In this document: positions 1 to 6,640 of the stretch, piece by piece
Numbering within the stretch: position 1 is the first letter of the stretch
Layout of the letters: each line of letters begins with the position of its first letter
Translations under genes and position numbers: made by a program
Notes under the pieces: generated by a model
Told to the model about the DNA's origin: nothing
The model's input: the letters and a program-made list of their open reading frames with translations, nothing else
Database searches by the model: none
DNA from: Clostridia bacterium
GTDB lineage: Bacteria > Bacillota > Clostridia > Christensenellales > CALWSW01
Direction of reading: 5' to 3'
DNA: 13,497 bases
Assembly: GCA_019421925.1 (NCBI GenBank)
Contig: JAHZEH010000011.1
Span: 1-13,497, forward strand

Positions 1-128
1 ACGAGGACGCCGTGAGCTTTTTCCTCTCCAAGGGGGAGGGCGAGGAGCTGGAGGTCGAGCTGGTGGAGGACAAAAAGCTCCTGGACAAGCTGGCCGACAT
101 CCTCGAGGACAGGCTGTTGAGCAAATAG
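1..128 (+). CDS. C-terminal end of an acidic protein, possibly a second DUF1292-family member (5' truncated)
   Basis: An open frame enters from the left edge and ends at TAG 126-128, giving about 41 residues rich in Glu, Asp, Lys and Leu. The last part, LVEDKKLLDKLADILEDRL, resembles the end of the downstream DUF1292 protein (IEDDGLLDELSTVVEDMI): an acidic strand, a Leu-rich amphipathic helix, and the protein end. That is also how YrzB/DUF1292 proteins end. I infer, with modest confidence, a tandem paralogue of the next gene. The N-terminus lies outside the window, so any acidic helical protein remains possible. No terminator follows; a promoter for the next gene starts 21 bp downstream. Confidence 0.6.
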   Translation, partial: EDAVSFFLSKGEGEELEVELVEDKKLLDKLADILEDRLLSK

Positions 129-149
129 GGGCTTTAAACCATCTTTGGG

Positions 150-178
150 TTGAAATGCCAGCGGCGATGGTGTACAAT
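150..178 (+). promoter_or_regulatory. Sigma-A type promoter for the DUF1292 gene
   Basis: A -35 TTGAAA (150-155) and a -10 TACAAT (173-178) are separated by exactly 17 bp, each one mismatch from consensus. Transcription would start near 185, leaving a leader of about 90 nt before the ATG at 276. This makes the gene separately transcribable from the one upstream. Confidence 0.6.
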
Positions 179-275
179 GCTAGGGCGTGACACAGAAAGC
201 TAGGAATTCCGCGCGGATACCACGGGCGGAGAGGATCCATAGAAGAATCGAAACCAAGAAAGGCGGAATCAACCG

Positions 276-626
276 ATGAGCGAGCATAACCACAACGAAG
301 AAGAAACCATCGAGGTCGTTACTTTCACCGACGACGAGGGCAAAGAATTCGACATGGAAATCGTGGAGGAATTCGAGCACAACGGCAGGAAGTTCGCCGT
401 GCTGGCCGGCATTGAGGAGGATGAAGAGGGCTGCAGCTGCTGCGACTGTGGCTGCGACCATGACCATGACGACGACGAGGAGTGCGACTGCGAAGGCGAG
501 TCCCTCTACATCTTTGAGATCGTGGACGGCGAGGACGGCGAGGAGTTCGTCGCCATTGAGGACGACGGCCTTCTCGACGAGCTCAGCACGGTTGTCGAGG
601 ATATGATCTTCGGCGAAGAGGAGTAA
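276..626 (+). CDS. DUF1292 (YrzB-like) protein with Cys/His/Asp-rich insert
   Basis: A 116-residue, very acidic protein of the DUF1292 family, whose function is unknown. The family pattern is visible: an N-terminal strand pair (EVVTFTDDEGKEFDMEIVEEFE), a central block (GRKFAVLAGIEE), then YIFEIVDGEDGEEFVAIEDD and a final amphipathic helix. Between the second and third blocks, residues 53-72 form an unusual insert containing Cys53, 55, 56, 58, 60, 70 and 72 and His62 and 64 among runs of Asp. Two more His occur at residues 4 and 6. This looks metal-binding, which is inference only. The start is supported by AGGCGG at 261-266, nine bases before ATG. It has its own promoter and is followed at once by an intrinsic terminator, so it is probably monocistronic. 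Confidence 0.88.
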   Translation: MSEHNHNEEETIEVVTFTDDEGKEFDMEIVEEFEHNGRKFAVLAGIEEDEEGCSCCDCGCDHDHDDDEECDCEGESLYIFEIVDGEDGEEFVAIEDDGLLDELSTVVEDMIFGEEE

Positions 627-640
627 AATCCGGTTAAAAG

Positions 641-669
641 AACGGGGACTCGAAGGAGTCCCCGTTTTT
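641..669 (+). terminator. Intrinsic terminator after the DUF1292 gene
   Basis: A perfect 10-bp stem, ACGGGGACTC (642-651) with GAGTCCCCGT (656-665), has a GAAG loop and is followed by a T-run ending at 669. It lies 15 bp after the stop codon. Confidence 0.92.
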
Positions 670-718
670 CTGTGTCAGCCTATCGGGGCTTCCCCCGGTG
701 GAGCATTCCGGCGATCTG

Positions 719-727
719 TGATATACT
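719..727 (+). promoter_or_regulatory. Possible extended -10 promoter for the TetR gene
   Basis: TGATATACT contains an extended -10 (TG, one base, TATACT at 722-727). No good -35 box is visible about 17 bp upstream. A perfect 10-bp palindrome, GTTTATAAAC (731-740), sits where transcription would start and could be an autoregulatory site, but it does not match the larger palindrome at 1444-1475. Confidence 0.4.
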
Positions 728-792
728 ACAGTTTATAAACCTGCGGCAGGGACGGGGAAATGCCGCGCATAGATGAAGCGAGGAGGCAGAAA

Positions 793-1371
793 ATGGCGAG
801 AAGCAGTCCCCAGGAGAAGAGAAGCGCCCTGATTCACAGCACGATGAGGATGTTCAACCGCTATGGGGTGGGCGTGACTATGGCAAAGATCACCGAGGAG
901 GCCGGAGTGGCGCTGGGGACGCCCTTTCTGTATTTCTCCGGGAAGGACGAGCTGCTGCGTGAGACCTTCCTGTATACCCACAGGCACGCCGCCTCCTGCA
1001 TTGGGGAGGGCGTGGATTGGGCGAAGCCGGTGAGAGAGGTTGTGTGTCAGCTGGTGAGGAACGTGCTGCTCTGGGCGATGAACAACCCGGAGGAGCAGGA
1101 GTTCACCGAGAAGTACATCGACGCCTTTTTTTATGACTTCTATTCCCCCACTTTCCGGGACTACCAGGCGGAGGTCCTGGGGGATCCCCGCATCGCGGAC
1201 CGGCTGGCGGAATATGTGCGCAAGGACTGCCCTATGCAGCTGCTTCAGCGTGTGGTGTCTGTTCAGCAGACTGCCTATGCCCGCTATCTGATCAGCCATA
1301 GAGATGAGGTGGACGTGGAGGAGTTCTGCGCCATGGCGGCGGATATGATTTGGAACGCTATCAGGGCATGA
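793..1371 (+). CDS. TetR/AcrR-family transcriptional regulator
   Basis: A 192-residue regulator. Residues 5-55 are a TetR-type DNA-binding domain: a first helix (KRSALIHSTMRMFNRYG), the turn VGVTMAKI, the helix-turn-helix TEEAGVALGTPFLYF and the usual KDELL that follows it. The remainder is a helical ligand-binding domain of ordinary TetR length, too divergent to name an effector. I chose ATG 793 over the in-frame ATG 760 because AGGAGG (781-786) lies six bases before it. The gene ends in its own terminator and lies 120 bp upstream of the flavoprotein reductase. The reductase promoter carries a palindrome of TetR-operator form, so this protein is the natural candidate for its repressor. That link is inference from position and site architecture. 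Confidence 0.9.
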   Translation: MARSSPQEKRSALIHSTMRMFNRYGVGVTMAKITEEAGVALGTPFLYFSGKDELLRETFLYTHRHAASCIGEGVDWAKPVREVVCQLVRNVLLWAMNNPEEQEFTEKYIDAFFYDFYSPTFRDYQAEVLGDPRIADRLAEYVRKDCPMQLLQRVVSVQQTAYARYLISHRDEVDVEEFCAMAADMIWNAIRA

Positions 1372-1378
1372 GCCCTGC

Positions 1379-1404
1379 GGCGCCCGGTGGGGGCGCCTTT
1401 TTTT
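1379..1404 (+). terminator. Intrinsic terminator after the TetR gene
   Basis: GGCGCCC (1379-1385) pairs with GGGCGCC (1391-1397) around a five-base loop, followed by seven T residues. It starts eight bases after the TetR stop and separates that gene from the reductase. Confidence 0.88.
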
Positions 1405-1414
1405 GTGGAGACAC

Positions 1415-1443
1415 TTGAAAGGGGAGAGGGATTGTCTTATAAT
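1415..1443 (+). promoter_or_regulatory. Strong promoter of the first flavoprotein reductase
   Basis: TTGAAA (1415-1420) and a perfect TATAAT (1438-1443) are spaced by 17 bp. The expected start site, near 1450, falls inside the palindrome that begins at 1444, so a bound dimer would block polymerase. This promoter lies downstream of the TetR terminator, so the reductase has its own transcript. Confidence 0.85.
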
Positions 1444-1475
1444 AGATTTATGAATGAATGTTCATTCATAAATCT
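1444..1475 (+). promoter_or_regulatory. TetR-type operator palindrome over the reductase start site
   Basis: Two perfect 15-bp arms, AGATTTATGAATGAA (1444-1458) and its complement TTCATTCATAAATCT (1461-1475), flank a TG centre. The core TGAATGAATGTTCATTCA has the form of operators bound by TetR-family repressors. It abuts the -10 box and ends 16 bp before the reductase ATG. The adjacent TetR gene is the likely ligand-responsive partner. A hairpin in the mRNA 5' end is the alternative reading, but the placement against the -10 favours an operator. Confidence 0.82.
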
Positions 1476-1491
1476 GTGGGAGGTAGAAGCA

Positions 1492-3840
1492 ATGAAGAAG
1501 GTACTGGTTTTCATCTTGTGTGCGGTTCTGGGGGCCACTGGCCTCTTTGGATGCGCCCCGGCCGGAGGCGCGCCCGCGGAGACAGCGCCCCAGGCCACAG
1601 AACAGGCCGCCTCCGAGCCGGAGGTCAGCGCGGCCACGGCGGAGGCCGCAGGCTTTGGCGGAACCATCAGCGTCACCATCACCCTTACCGGCGATACGCT
1701 CACCGGCGTACAGGTTACGGGCGAGAAGGAGACGGAGGGGATCGGGAGCAGGGCCGTGGAGCAGCTCCCCGTGGATATGCTGGCCGCCGGGACGGTGGAA
1801 GTGGACGCGCTCAGCGGCTGCACCGTGTCCTCCCGGGCTATCCTCACCGCCGCAAAGGCGGCCTATAACAAGGCCGCAGGGATTGAGGTGTCCAGCTTGA
1901 TGGCCCCGGGCGTATATACGGCCTCGGCCTATGGGCACTACATCGGCTGCCCGCTGACAGTAGAGGTCACTGTGACAGAGGACGCCATCAGCGCCGTCCG
2001 CGTGCTGGAGGGCAATCAGGAGACCGAACCCATTCTGGCCTCTGTGGTGGAGAGAATGATTCCCCGCATGATTGAACACAACTCCCTGGCGGTGGACAGC
2101 ATCACCGGCGCGACCGAGTCCAGCGCCGCCGTCAAAACGGCGGCCGCCGACTGCGTCCGCCAGGCTCTGGCAGCGGCGGGCAGCCCGGAAGATGGTATCT
2201 CCGCGTTCCAGACCATCCCCCGGAAGAGCACTGAGACCAGGACGATCGACGTGGATGTGGCGGTCGTGGGCCTGGGCGGTTCGGGCACGGCGGCGGCCCT
2301 GCGGGCGGCCGAGGTTCAGAAGGAGGCCGGTGGGCCCGTGAGCGTGCTGGGCATTGAGAAGGCGGGCAAATACGGCGGCACTGTGGCGGTGACGGCGGAG
2401 ATGCTGGCCGTCAATCCGGAGAATTTCCAGCAGAAGAACAACGGCGGCCGGGATTACGTGGACCTGGAGGCCATGCTGGACGCCTGGATGGAATACACCG
2501 AGGGTGATGCAGACGGGGCCCTGGTCCGCCTGGATCTGGAGAACTCCGGCGAGGCGCTGGACTGGATGACCACCTACGGCTGGCAGTTCGCCGCCCCGGT
2601 CACCGGTTTCTCCCCCCAGGATATCTGGGTGAGCAAGTATATGTACCTGCCCAACAACACCTATGGAAACCGGGCGGAGATCGCCTCCTATTTTGACCGG
2701 ATGTTTGAGGACTATACCGCCCTGGGCGGAGAATACCTGCTGGAGGTGGAAGGGCAGGAGCTCATTTATGACGGGCAGAGCGGCGCCGTCACCGGCGTCA
2801 AAGCGCTGGGCGCAGACGGCACGTCCTATGTAATCAATGCCAGGCAGGTGGTTCTGGCCACCGGCGGCTTTGGCGAGAACGGGGAGATGTGCGAGACCTA
2901 CCTCTCCAACGAGCACTATCCCCTTAAGGGGGAATGGGCGGTACACGGCCTGGGCACCAATGACGGTAAGATGATCCAGTCTGCCCTGGATATTGGTGCG
3001 GGCACGTTCAACATTGACAATCCCCCCGTGACCCATCTGGCCGGTCCGGAGGTGTTTTTCAGCCAGTTTGAAAAGGTAGTGGACGAGGGGAATGTGAACT
3101 TCTTCACCGGAAAGACCCCCATCTGGTCCCAGGGAGATATCCCCCTGGCCCTGGCCATTGCCCCGGACGGCCTGGCCGTCGCGCCCACCGGCAAGCGGTA
3201 TACCAATGAATATATGCTGGATCATTTCAACACCTGGATGGCCGGGCCATACTATTACACCATCTGGTCCGACACTCAGCTTCAGGCCATCAAGGAACAG
3301 GGCTTTGACTGGAATGCGGACGGCCCCTGCTTCGGCTGGCTGGGCTGCCAGTGTCCCATCCCGGCGGGCGTCCCCATGACCCAGATGGACGAGGTGATCG
3401 CCGCCGCCCTTGAGGCGGGCATCCTGTGGGAGGCGGACAGCATCGAGGCCCTGGCCGGGAAGATCGGTGTGGACGGAGACGCTCTTGCGCAGACCGTAGC
3501 GTCCTACAACAGCTATGTGGATGCGGGGGAGGACCCGGAGTTCGGCAAGGCCCCCGAGTTTCTTGACAGTAAGGTGGAGGGCGGCAGGTACTATGCCCTC
3601 AAGGCGGTCTCTTACTGCTATACGATTGGCGGCGGGCTCCATGTGGACACCAGCCTGCGGGTGCTTGACGCCGGGGGCCAACCCATCGAGGGCCTGATTG
3701 CGGCCGGTACAGATGCCGAGAGCGGGCTCTATTCCCCCAAGAAGGCCTATGTGACCTACGGCGGCTCCGCTGCGGGCTGGGCCTGGACTTCCGGCTATTT
3801 GGCGGGCGCGACAGCCGCCGGATTGGCCAGAGGCGAGTGA
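1492..3840 (+). CDS. Lipoprotein FAD-dependent reductase with two FMN-binding domains (fumarate/urocanate reductase-like)
   Basis: A 782-residue exported flavoprotein. Residues 1-21 are a lipoprotein signal peptide ending in lipobox LFGC (Cys21), then a low-complexity Ala/Pro/Glu linker. Residues ~54-130 and ~140-230 are two FMN-binding domains, each with an ApbE-type flavinylation motif: DALSGCT (Thr111) and DSITGAT (Thr208). Residues ~252-775 are an FAD_binding_2 reductase domain with GLGGSG (260-265), ATGGFGEN (456-463), GKRYTNE and a C-terminal GLIAAGTDAESGLY. In this family, electrons pass from a membrane donor through covalent FMN to FAD and then to an organic acceptor outside the cell. 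The Arg, His and Arg of fumarate reductase are not conserved (Asp577, Tyr710 and Thr755 by my alignment), so fumarate is unlikely. ATG 1492 is preferred to upstream in-frame starts: GGGAGG lies eight bases before it, a signal peptide follows, and the promoter and operator lie upstream. No downstream partner gene is attached. Confidence 0.9.
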   Translation: MKKVLVFILCAVLGATGLFGCAPAGGAPAETAPQATEQAASEPEVSAATAEAAGFGGTISVTITLTGDTLTGVQVTGEKETEGIGSRAVEQLPVDMLAAGTVEVDALSGCTVSSRAILTAAKAAYNKAAGIEVSSLMAPGVYTASAYGHYIGCPLTVEVTVTEDAISAVRVLEGNQETEPILASVVERMIPRMIEHNSLAVDSITGATESSAAVKTAAADCVRQALAAAGSPEDGISAFQTIPRKSTETRTIDVDVAVVGLGGSGTAAALRAAEVQKEAGGPVSVLGIEKAGKYGGTVAVTAEMLAVNPENFQQKNNGGRDYVDLEAMLDAWMEYTEGDADGALVRLDLENSGEALDWMTTYGWQFAAPVTGFSPQDIWVSKYMYLPNNTYGNRAEIASYFDRMFEDYTALGGEYLLEVEGQELIYDGQSGAVTGVKALGADGTSYVINARQVVLATGGFGENGEMCETYLSNEHYPLKGEWAVHGLGTNDGKMIQSALDIGAGTFNIDNPPVTHLAGPEVFFSQFEKVVDEGNVNFFTGKTPIWSQGDIPLALAIAPDGLAVAPTGKRYTNEYMLDHFNTWMAGPYYYTIWSDTQLQAIKEQGFDWNADGPCFGWLGCQCPIPAGVPMTQMDEVIAAALEAGILWEADSIEALAGKIGVDGDALAQTVASYNSYVDAGEDPEFGKAPEFLDSKVEGGRYYALKAVSYCYTIGGGLHVDTSLRVLDAGGQPIEGLIAAGTDAESGLYSPKKAYVTYGGSAAGWAWTSGYLAGATAAGLARGE

Positions 3841-3879
3841 GCGCGGTTTTAAAGGAATTTACCAAATAAACGAGAATTT

Positions 3880-3908
3880 GAGGGTGGAAGGTATATCCTT
3901 CCACCCTC
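3880..3908. repeat. Palindromic repeat, copy 1
   Basis: A 12-bp perfect stem (3880-3891 with 3897-3908) has a TATAT loop. The sequence GGGTGGAAGG...TCCTTCCACCCTCT recurs at 4114-4141. No T-run follows, so it is a poor terminator by itself, although it is the first strong hairpin after the reductase stop and could protect the mRNA 3' end. Confidence 0.75.
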
Positions 3909-4075
3909 TCAGCCTGTCGAAAAAGCAGCCCAGGGATTGTCAAGGGGCCGCAGTCCCTTGATTTTCAATCCGGCTCCGGCGGCACGCGCGCCGGAACGGA
4001 TAAATCTGTAAGATTTGATTCCCTGATTCTCCGCCGCCCGGGAGCCCATAGGGCGACAGGCGGAGATTGCTGCAC

Positions 4076-4103
4076 TCAAAAAAGTGCAGATGCACTTTTT
4101 TGA
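4076..4103. terminator. Probable bidirectional terminator hairpin
   Basis: Thirteen-base arms, TCAAAAAAGTGCA (4076-4088) and TGCACTTTTTTGA (4091-4103), are separated by two bases. This gives an A-run on one side and a T-run on the other. An upstream TGCACT (4071-4076) can pair with the same AGTGCA, offering an alternative fold. The core GC stem is short, so termination strength is uncertain. Confidence 0.5.
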
Positions 4104-4113
4104 AACTCTGTGG

Positions 4114-4141
4114 GGGTGGAAGGCATGTCCTTCCACCCTCT
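4114..4141. repeat. Palindromic repeat, copy 2
   Basis: GGGTGGAAGG (4114-4123) pairs with CCTTCCACCC (4129-4138) around a CATGT loop, followed by TCT as in copy 1. The arms match copy 1 exactly and only the loop differs (CATG against TATA), the usual pattern for a dispersed palindromic repeat. Confidence 0.75.
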
Positions 4142-4229
4142 GTCTATAGAATTCCCCCGGCCCCTCCCCGCATATCCCGCTCCTGCGGCTCGTATGCTGA
4201 AATAGCGCGCATGGGAAGGATGTGACGGG

Positions 4230-5132
4230 ATGCGTATATTGATCGCGGGGGGCGGAGGCCAGCTTGGCCGTGAGATCACACGGATACTGCGGGCCGGGCC
4301 GGGCCGCTTCGCCATCCCACAGGAGTACGGGAGATGCTCCGCCGTCAGCGCGGGACGGGGGGAGCTGGATATCGCCGACGGCGGGGCGGTGGGGGCCTAC
4401 TTGAAAAAGGGGGCATTTGACCTCGTCTTCAACTGCGCCGCCATGACGGATGTGGACGGCTGCGAGGCCAAGCCCATGCGGGCCCTGCGCATCAACGCCA
4501 TCGGGGCGTGCAACCTGGCTATGGCGGTGGAGGAACACGGCGGGAAACTGGTGCACCTCTCCACGGATTATGTCTTTGACGGCAAAAAGAACATCCCCTA
4601 CCGGGAGGAGGACCCCTGCTCTCCCCAGTGCGTTTACGGAAAGACCAAGAGGCTGGGGGAGCTCTTCGTGCGGCAGGAATGTCCCCGCAGCTTTGTGGTG
4701 CGCACGGCCTGGCTCTACGGCAGGGAGGGGAGCAACTTCGTGCGCTCCATCCTCCGGAATGCGAAAGCGGGAAAACCCCTCAGGGTGGTATCCGACCAGC
4801 GGGGCTGTCCCACGAACGCCGGGGATTTGGCCTGCCAGCTCCTGCGCCTGTCCCTGACGGAGGAGTACGGCCTGTACCATTGCACGGGCAGGGGGGAGTG
4901 CACCTGGGCGGAGTTTGCCGCCGCCATCCTGGAGGAGAATGGGACCGGCGGGGAGATTATCCCCATCTCCACGGAGCAGAGCGGGCGCGCCGCGGCCCGC
5001 CCGGCCTATTCAGTGCTGGATAACAGCCGACTGACAGGGGTGCTGGGCACGGAGGTCCGCCCCTGGAGGGAGGCGCTGCACAGCTTTTTCGAGGAGGAGA
5101 AGGAGGGGGAGGATGGGAAACTTTCAATTTAA
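4230..5132 (+). CDS. rfbD: dTDP-4-dehydrorhamnose reductase (RmlD/RfbD)
   Basis: A 300-residue cytoplasmic short-chain reductase that makes dTDP-L-rhamnose from dTDP-4-keto-L-rhamnose with NAD(P)H, the last step of nucleotide-rhamnose synthesis for surface polysaccharides. Visible motifs are the nucleotide-binding GGGGQLGRE (7-15), CAAMTDVDGCE (69-79), STDYVFDG (111-118), the catalytic YGKTK (Tyr136, Lys140), RTAWLYG (158-164), DQRGCPT (189-195) and RPAYSVLDNSRL near the end. Length is normal for the family. The ATG is weakly supported by GAAGGA about ten bases upstream. The last 20 bp overlap rfbC, implying translational coupling. The N-terminal third is more divergent than the catalytic part, but no key residue is missing. 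Confidence 0.93.
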   Translation: MRILIAGGGGQLGREITRILRAGPGRFAIPQEYGRCSAVSAGRGELDIADGGAVGAYLKKGAFDLVFNCAAMTDVDGCEAKPMRALRINAIGACNLAMAVEEHGGKLVHLSTDYVFDGKKNIPYREEDPCSPQCVYGKTKRLGELFVRQECPRSFVVRTAWLYGREGSNFVRSILRNAKAGKPLRVVSDQRGCPTNAGDLACQLLRLSLTEEYGLYHCTGRGECTWAEFAAAILEENGTGGEIIPISTEQSGRAAARPAYSVLDNSRLTGVLGTEVRPWREALHSFFEEEKEGEDGKLSI

Positions 5133-5724
5133 GGCTCTGGGCATTCCCGGCCTGACGCTGGTGGAGTGCCGGGCTTTTGAGGACAACCGGGGCGGATTCA
5201 TGGAGACCTGGCAGGCGGAGGAGTTCACAAAGGCGGGGCTGCCCGCCTTTGTCCAGGAGAATCAGTCCATCTCCGCAAAGGGCGTGGTGCGGGGGCTGCA
5301 TTTCCAGCGCAAGCACCCCCAGGGCAAGCTGGTCCGGGTGGTTCTGGGGGAGGTGTTTGACGTGGCCGTGGACCTGCGGCAGGACAGCCCGGCCTTCGGC
5401 CGGTGGCGAGGGGTAATCCTCAGCGGGGCGAACCGCCGCCAGCTCTATATCCCGCCCGGCTGTGCCCATGGGTTCATGGCTTTGAGCGAGAAGGCGGTGT
5501 TTGCCTATAAATGCACCGACTACTACCATCCCGAGGAGGAGGACGGTATCCTCTGGAACGACCCGGACCTGGCCATCGCCTGGCCGGATCACGGGACGGT
5601 GGTGCTGTCGGATCGGGACAGGGTCCGGCCCGCGTGGAGGGAATACCTGCGCCGGGAGGGGGAACGGAAGAAAAAGGAGGGCAAGATTGGACAATTTGCT
5701 GGAGGTCATAGACCTCAGGATTAG
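5113..5724 (+). CDS. rfbC: dTDP-4-dehydrorhamnose 3,5-epimerase (RmlC/RfbC)
   Basis: A 203-residue cupin-fold enzyme that epimerises C3 and C5 of dTDP-4-keto-6-deoxyglucose just before RfbD acts. Diagnostic segments are DNRGGFMETW (24-33), NQSISAKGVVRGLHFQ (50-65, catalytic His63), GEVFDVAVDLR, YIPPGCAHGF (112-121) and YKCTDYY (132-138, active-site Tyr). The last ~20 residues are a charged tail beyond the usual end of RmlC. It exists because the gene runs 38 bp into the next gene. The start is set by AGGAGGGGG (5101-5109), inside the end of rfbD. rfbA and rfbB, needed for the earlier steps, are not in this window. Confidence 0.94.
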   Translation: MGNFQFKALGIPGLTLVECRAFEDNRGGFMETWQAEEFTKAGLPAFVQENQSISAKGVVRGLHFQRKHPQGKLVRVVLGEVFDVAVDLRQDSPAFGRWRGVILSGANRRQLYIPPGCAHGFMALSEKAVFAYKCTDYYHPEEEDGILWNDPDLAIAWPDHGTVVLSDRDRVRPAWREYLRREGERKKKEGKIGQFAGGHRPQD

Positions 5725-6640
5725 CTTTGAGAGGGAGGGAGCCCTCCTTCCGGCGGTGGACGGGATTGGCTTCTCCCTGAGACGGGGGGAGACGGTCTGC
5801 CTGGTGGGGGAGTCGGGCTGCGGAAAGAGCGTGACTGCTCTGTCCATCCTGGGATTGCTTCCTCCCGAAGCCCGCGTATCGGGGGACATCCTCTGGATGG
5901 GGGAGCCCTCCCGGCCGGACAGGCTCCGGGGCCGGGAGATCGCAATGGTCTTTCAGGAGCCCTCCGCGGTGCTGGACCCGGTGATGACCGTGGGGGATCA
6001 GATTGCCGAGTCCCTGCGGTTTGTGGGTGGGATGGGGCGGCGGGAGGCCGGAGCGAGGGCGGTGGAGCTGCTGGCTCAAACGGGGGTGGGGGACAGCGCC
6101 CGCATTGCCCGGGCCTATCCCCATCAGCTCTCGGGTGGAGTGTGCCAGAGGGTAATGATATCCACGGCTCTGGCCTGTAATCCCAGCCTCCTGTTGGCGG
6201 ACGAGCCCACCACAGCCCTGGATGTGACCGTCCAGGCTCAAATTCTCTCCCTGCTCAGGCGGGCCGTGGAGGACCGGGGCCTTGCCCTGTTCCTCGTCAC
6301 CCACGACATGGGGGTGGTGGCCCGGATGGCCGACAGGGTTTTGGTCATGTATGCGGGCCAAATTGTGGAGGAGGGGGAGGCGCGCGCCCTGCTGTGCGCC
6401 CCCAAACACCCGTATACCCGGGCGCTGCTCGCCTGCGTTCCGAGGATGGAGGGGGAGGAGGAGCTCGCCCCCATCCCCGGCGCTCCGCCTGTCCACGCGG
6501 GGCAAGGGGGCTGTCCCTTTGCTCCGCGCTGCCCCAAAGCGGAGGCCCGCTGTGTCCGCGAGCGCCCGGTTCTCCGTCCCAGCGGGGAGGGAGGACGGGC
6601 GGCCTGCCATCTGCTGGAGGGGGTTGACAACCCCGTGTGA
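5687..6640 (+). CDS. Oligopeptide/dipeptide-type ABC transporter ATP-binding protein (OppD/DppD-like), solitary
   Basis: A 317-residue ABC ATPase of the OppD/DppD/NikD class, which powers uptake of peptides or similar solutes. Motifs: Walker A GESGCGKS (41-48), Q-loop FQEP (Gln90), signature LSGGVCQR (148-155), Walker B LLLADEP (168-174), D-loop ALDV and H-loop His206. The C-terminal oligopeptide-transporter domain follows, with HPYTRAL and four Cys (276, 282, 289, 307) in GCPFAPRCP...C...ACH, a pattern linked to an Fe-S cluster in DppD proteins. The start is TTG 5687, chosen because AAGGAGG (5674-5680) lies six bases upstream and the fold begins at once. It overlaps rfbC by 38 bp. No permease, binding protein or OppF partner is present. 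The signature carries Val-Cys where Gln/Met-Arg is usual. Confidence 0.9.
   Translation: MDNLLEVIDLRISFEREGALLPAVDGIGFSLRRGETVCLVGESGCGKSVTALSILGLLPPEARVSGDILWMGEPSRPDRLRGREIAMVFQEPSAVLDPVMTVGDQIAESLRFVGGMGRREAGARAVELLAQTGVGDSARIARAYPHQLSGGVCQRVMISTALACNPSLLLADEPTTALDVTVQAQILSLLRRAVEDRGLALFLVTHDMGVVARMADRVLVMYAGQIVEEGEARALLCAPKHPYTRALLACVPRMEGEEELAPIPGAPPVHAGQGGCPFAPRCPKAEARCVRERPVLRPSGEGGRAACHLLEGVDNPV

Larger units (their letters stand above)
3841..4229. repeat. Gene-free region of consecutive palindromes (composite intergenic repeat)
   Basis: These 389 bp hold no credible gene but many inverted repeats. The main ones are GAGGGTGGAAGG/CCTTCCACCCTC (3880-3908); GGATTG-TCAAGGG/CCCTTGA-CAATCC (3934-3971, four-base bulge); TCCGGCG/CGCCGGA (about 3975-3995); AAATCT/AGATTT (4002-4016); TCTCCGCC/GGCGGAGA (4028-4066); the A/T-tract hairpin at 4076-4103; and a second GGGTGGAAGG hairpin (4114-4138). 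The two GGGTGGAAGG hairpins are near-identical copies with different loops, 232 bp apart. The regular spacing suggests a REP- or MITE-like intergenic element, which is inference. No clear promoter for rfbD is seen here. Confidence 0.6.

Noticed and set aside
1462..3681. A 739-codon open frame on the minus strand opposite the first reductase
   Set aside because: It is the antisense shadow of a strongly supported flavoprotein gene; its translation shows no domain pattern.
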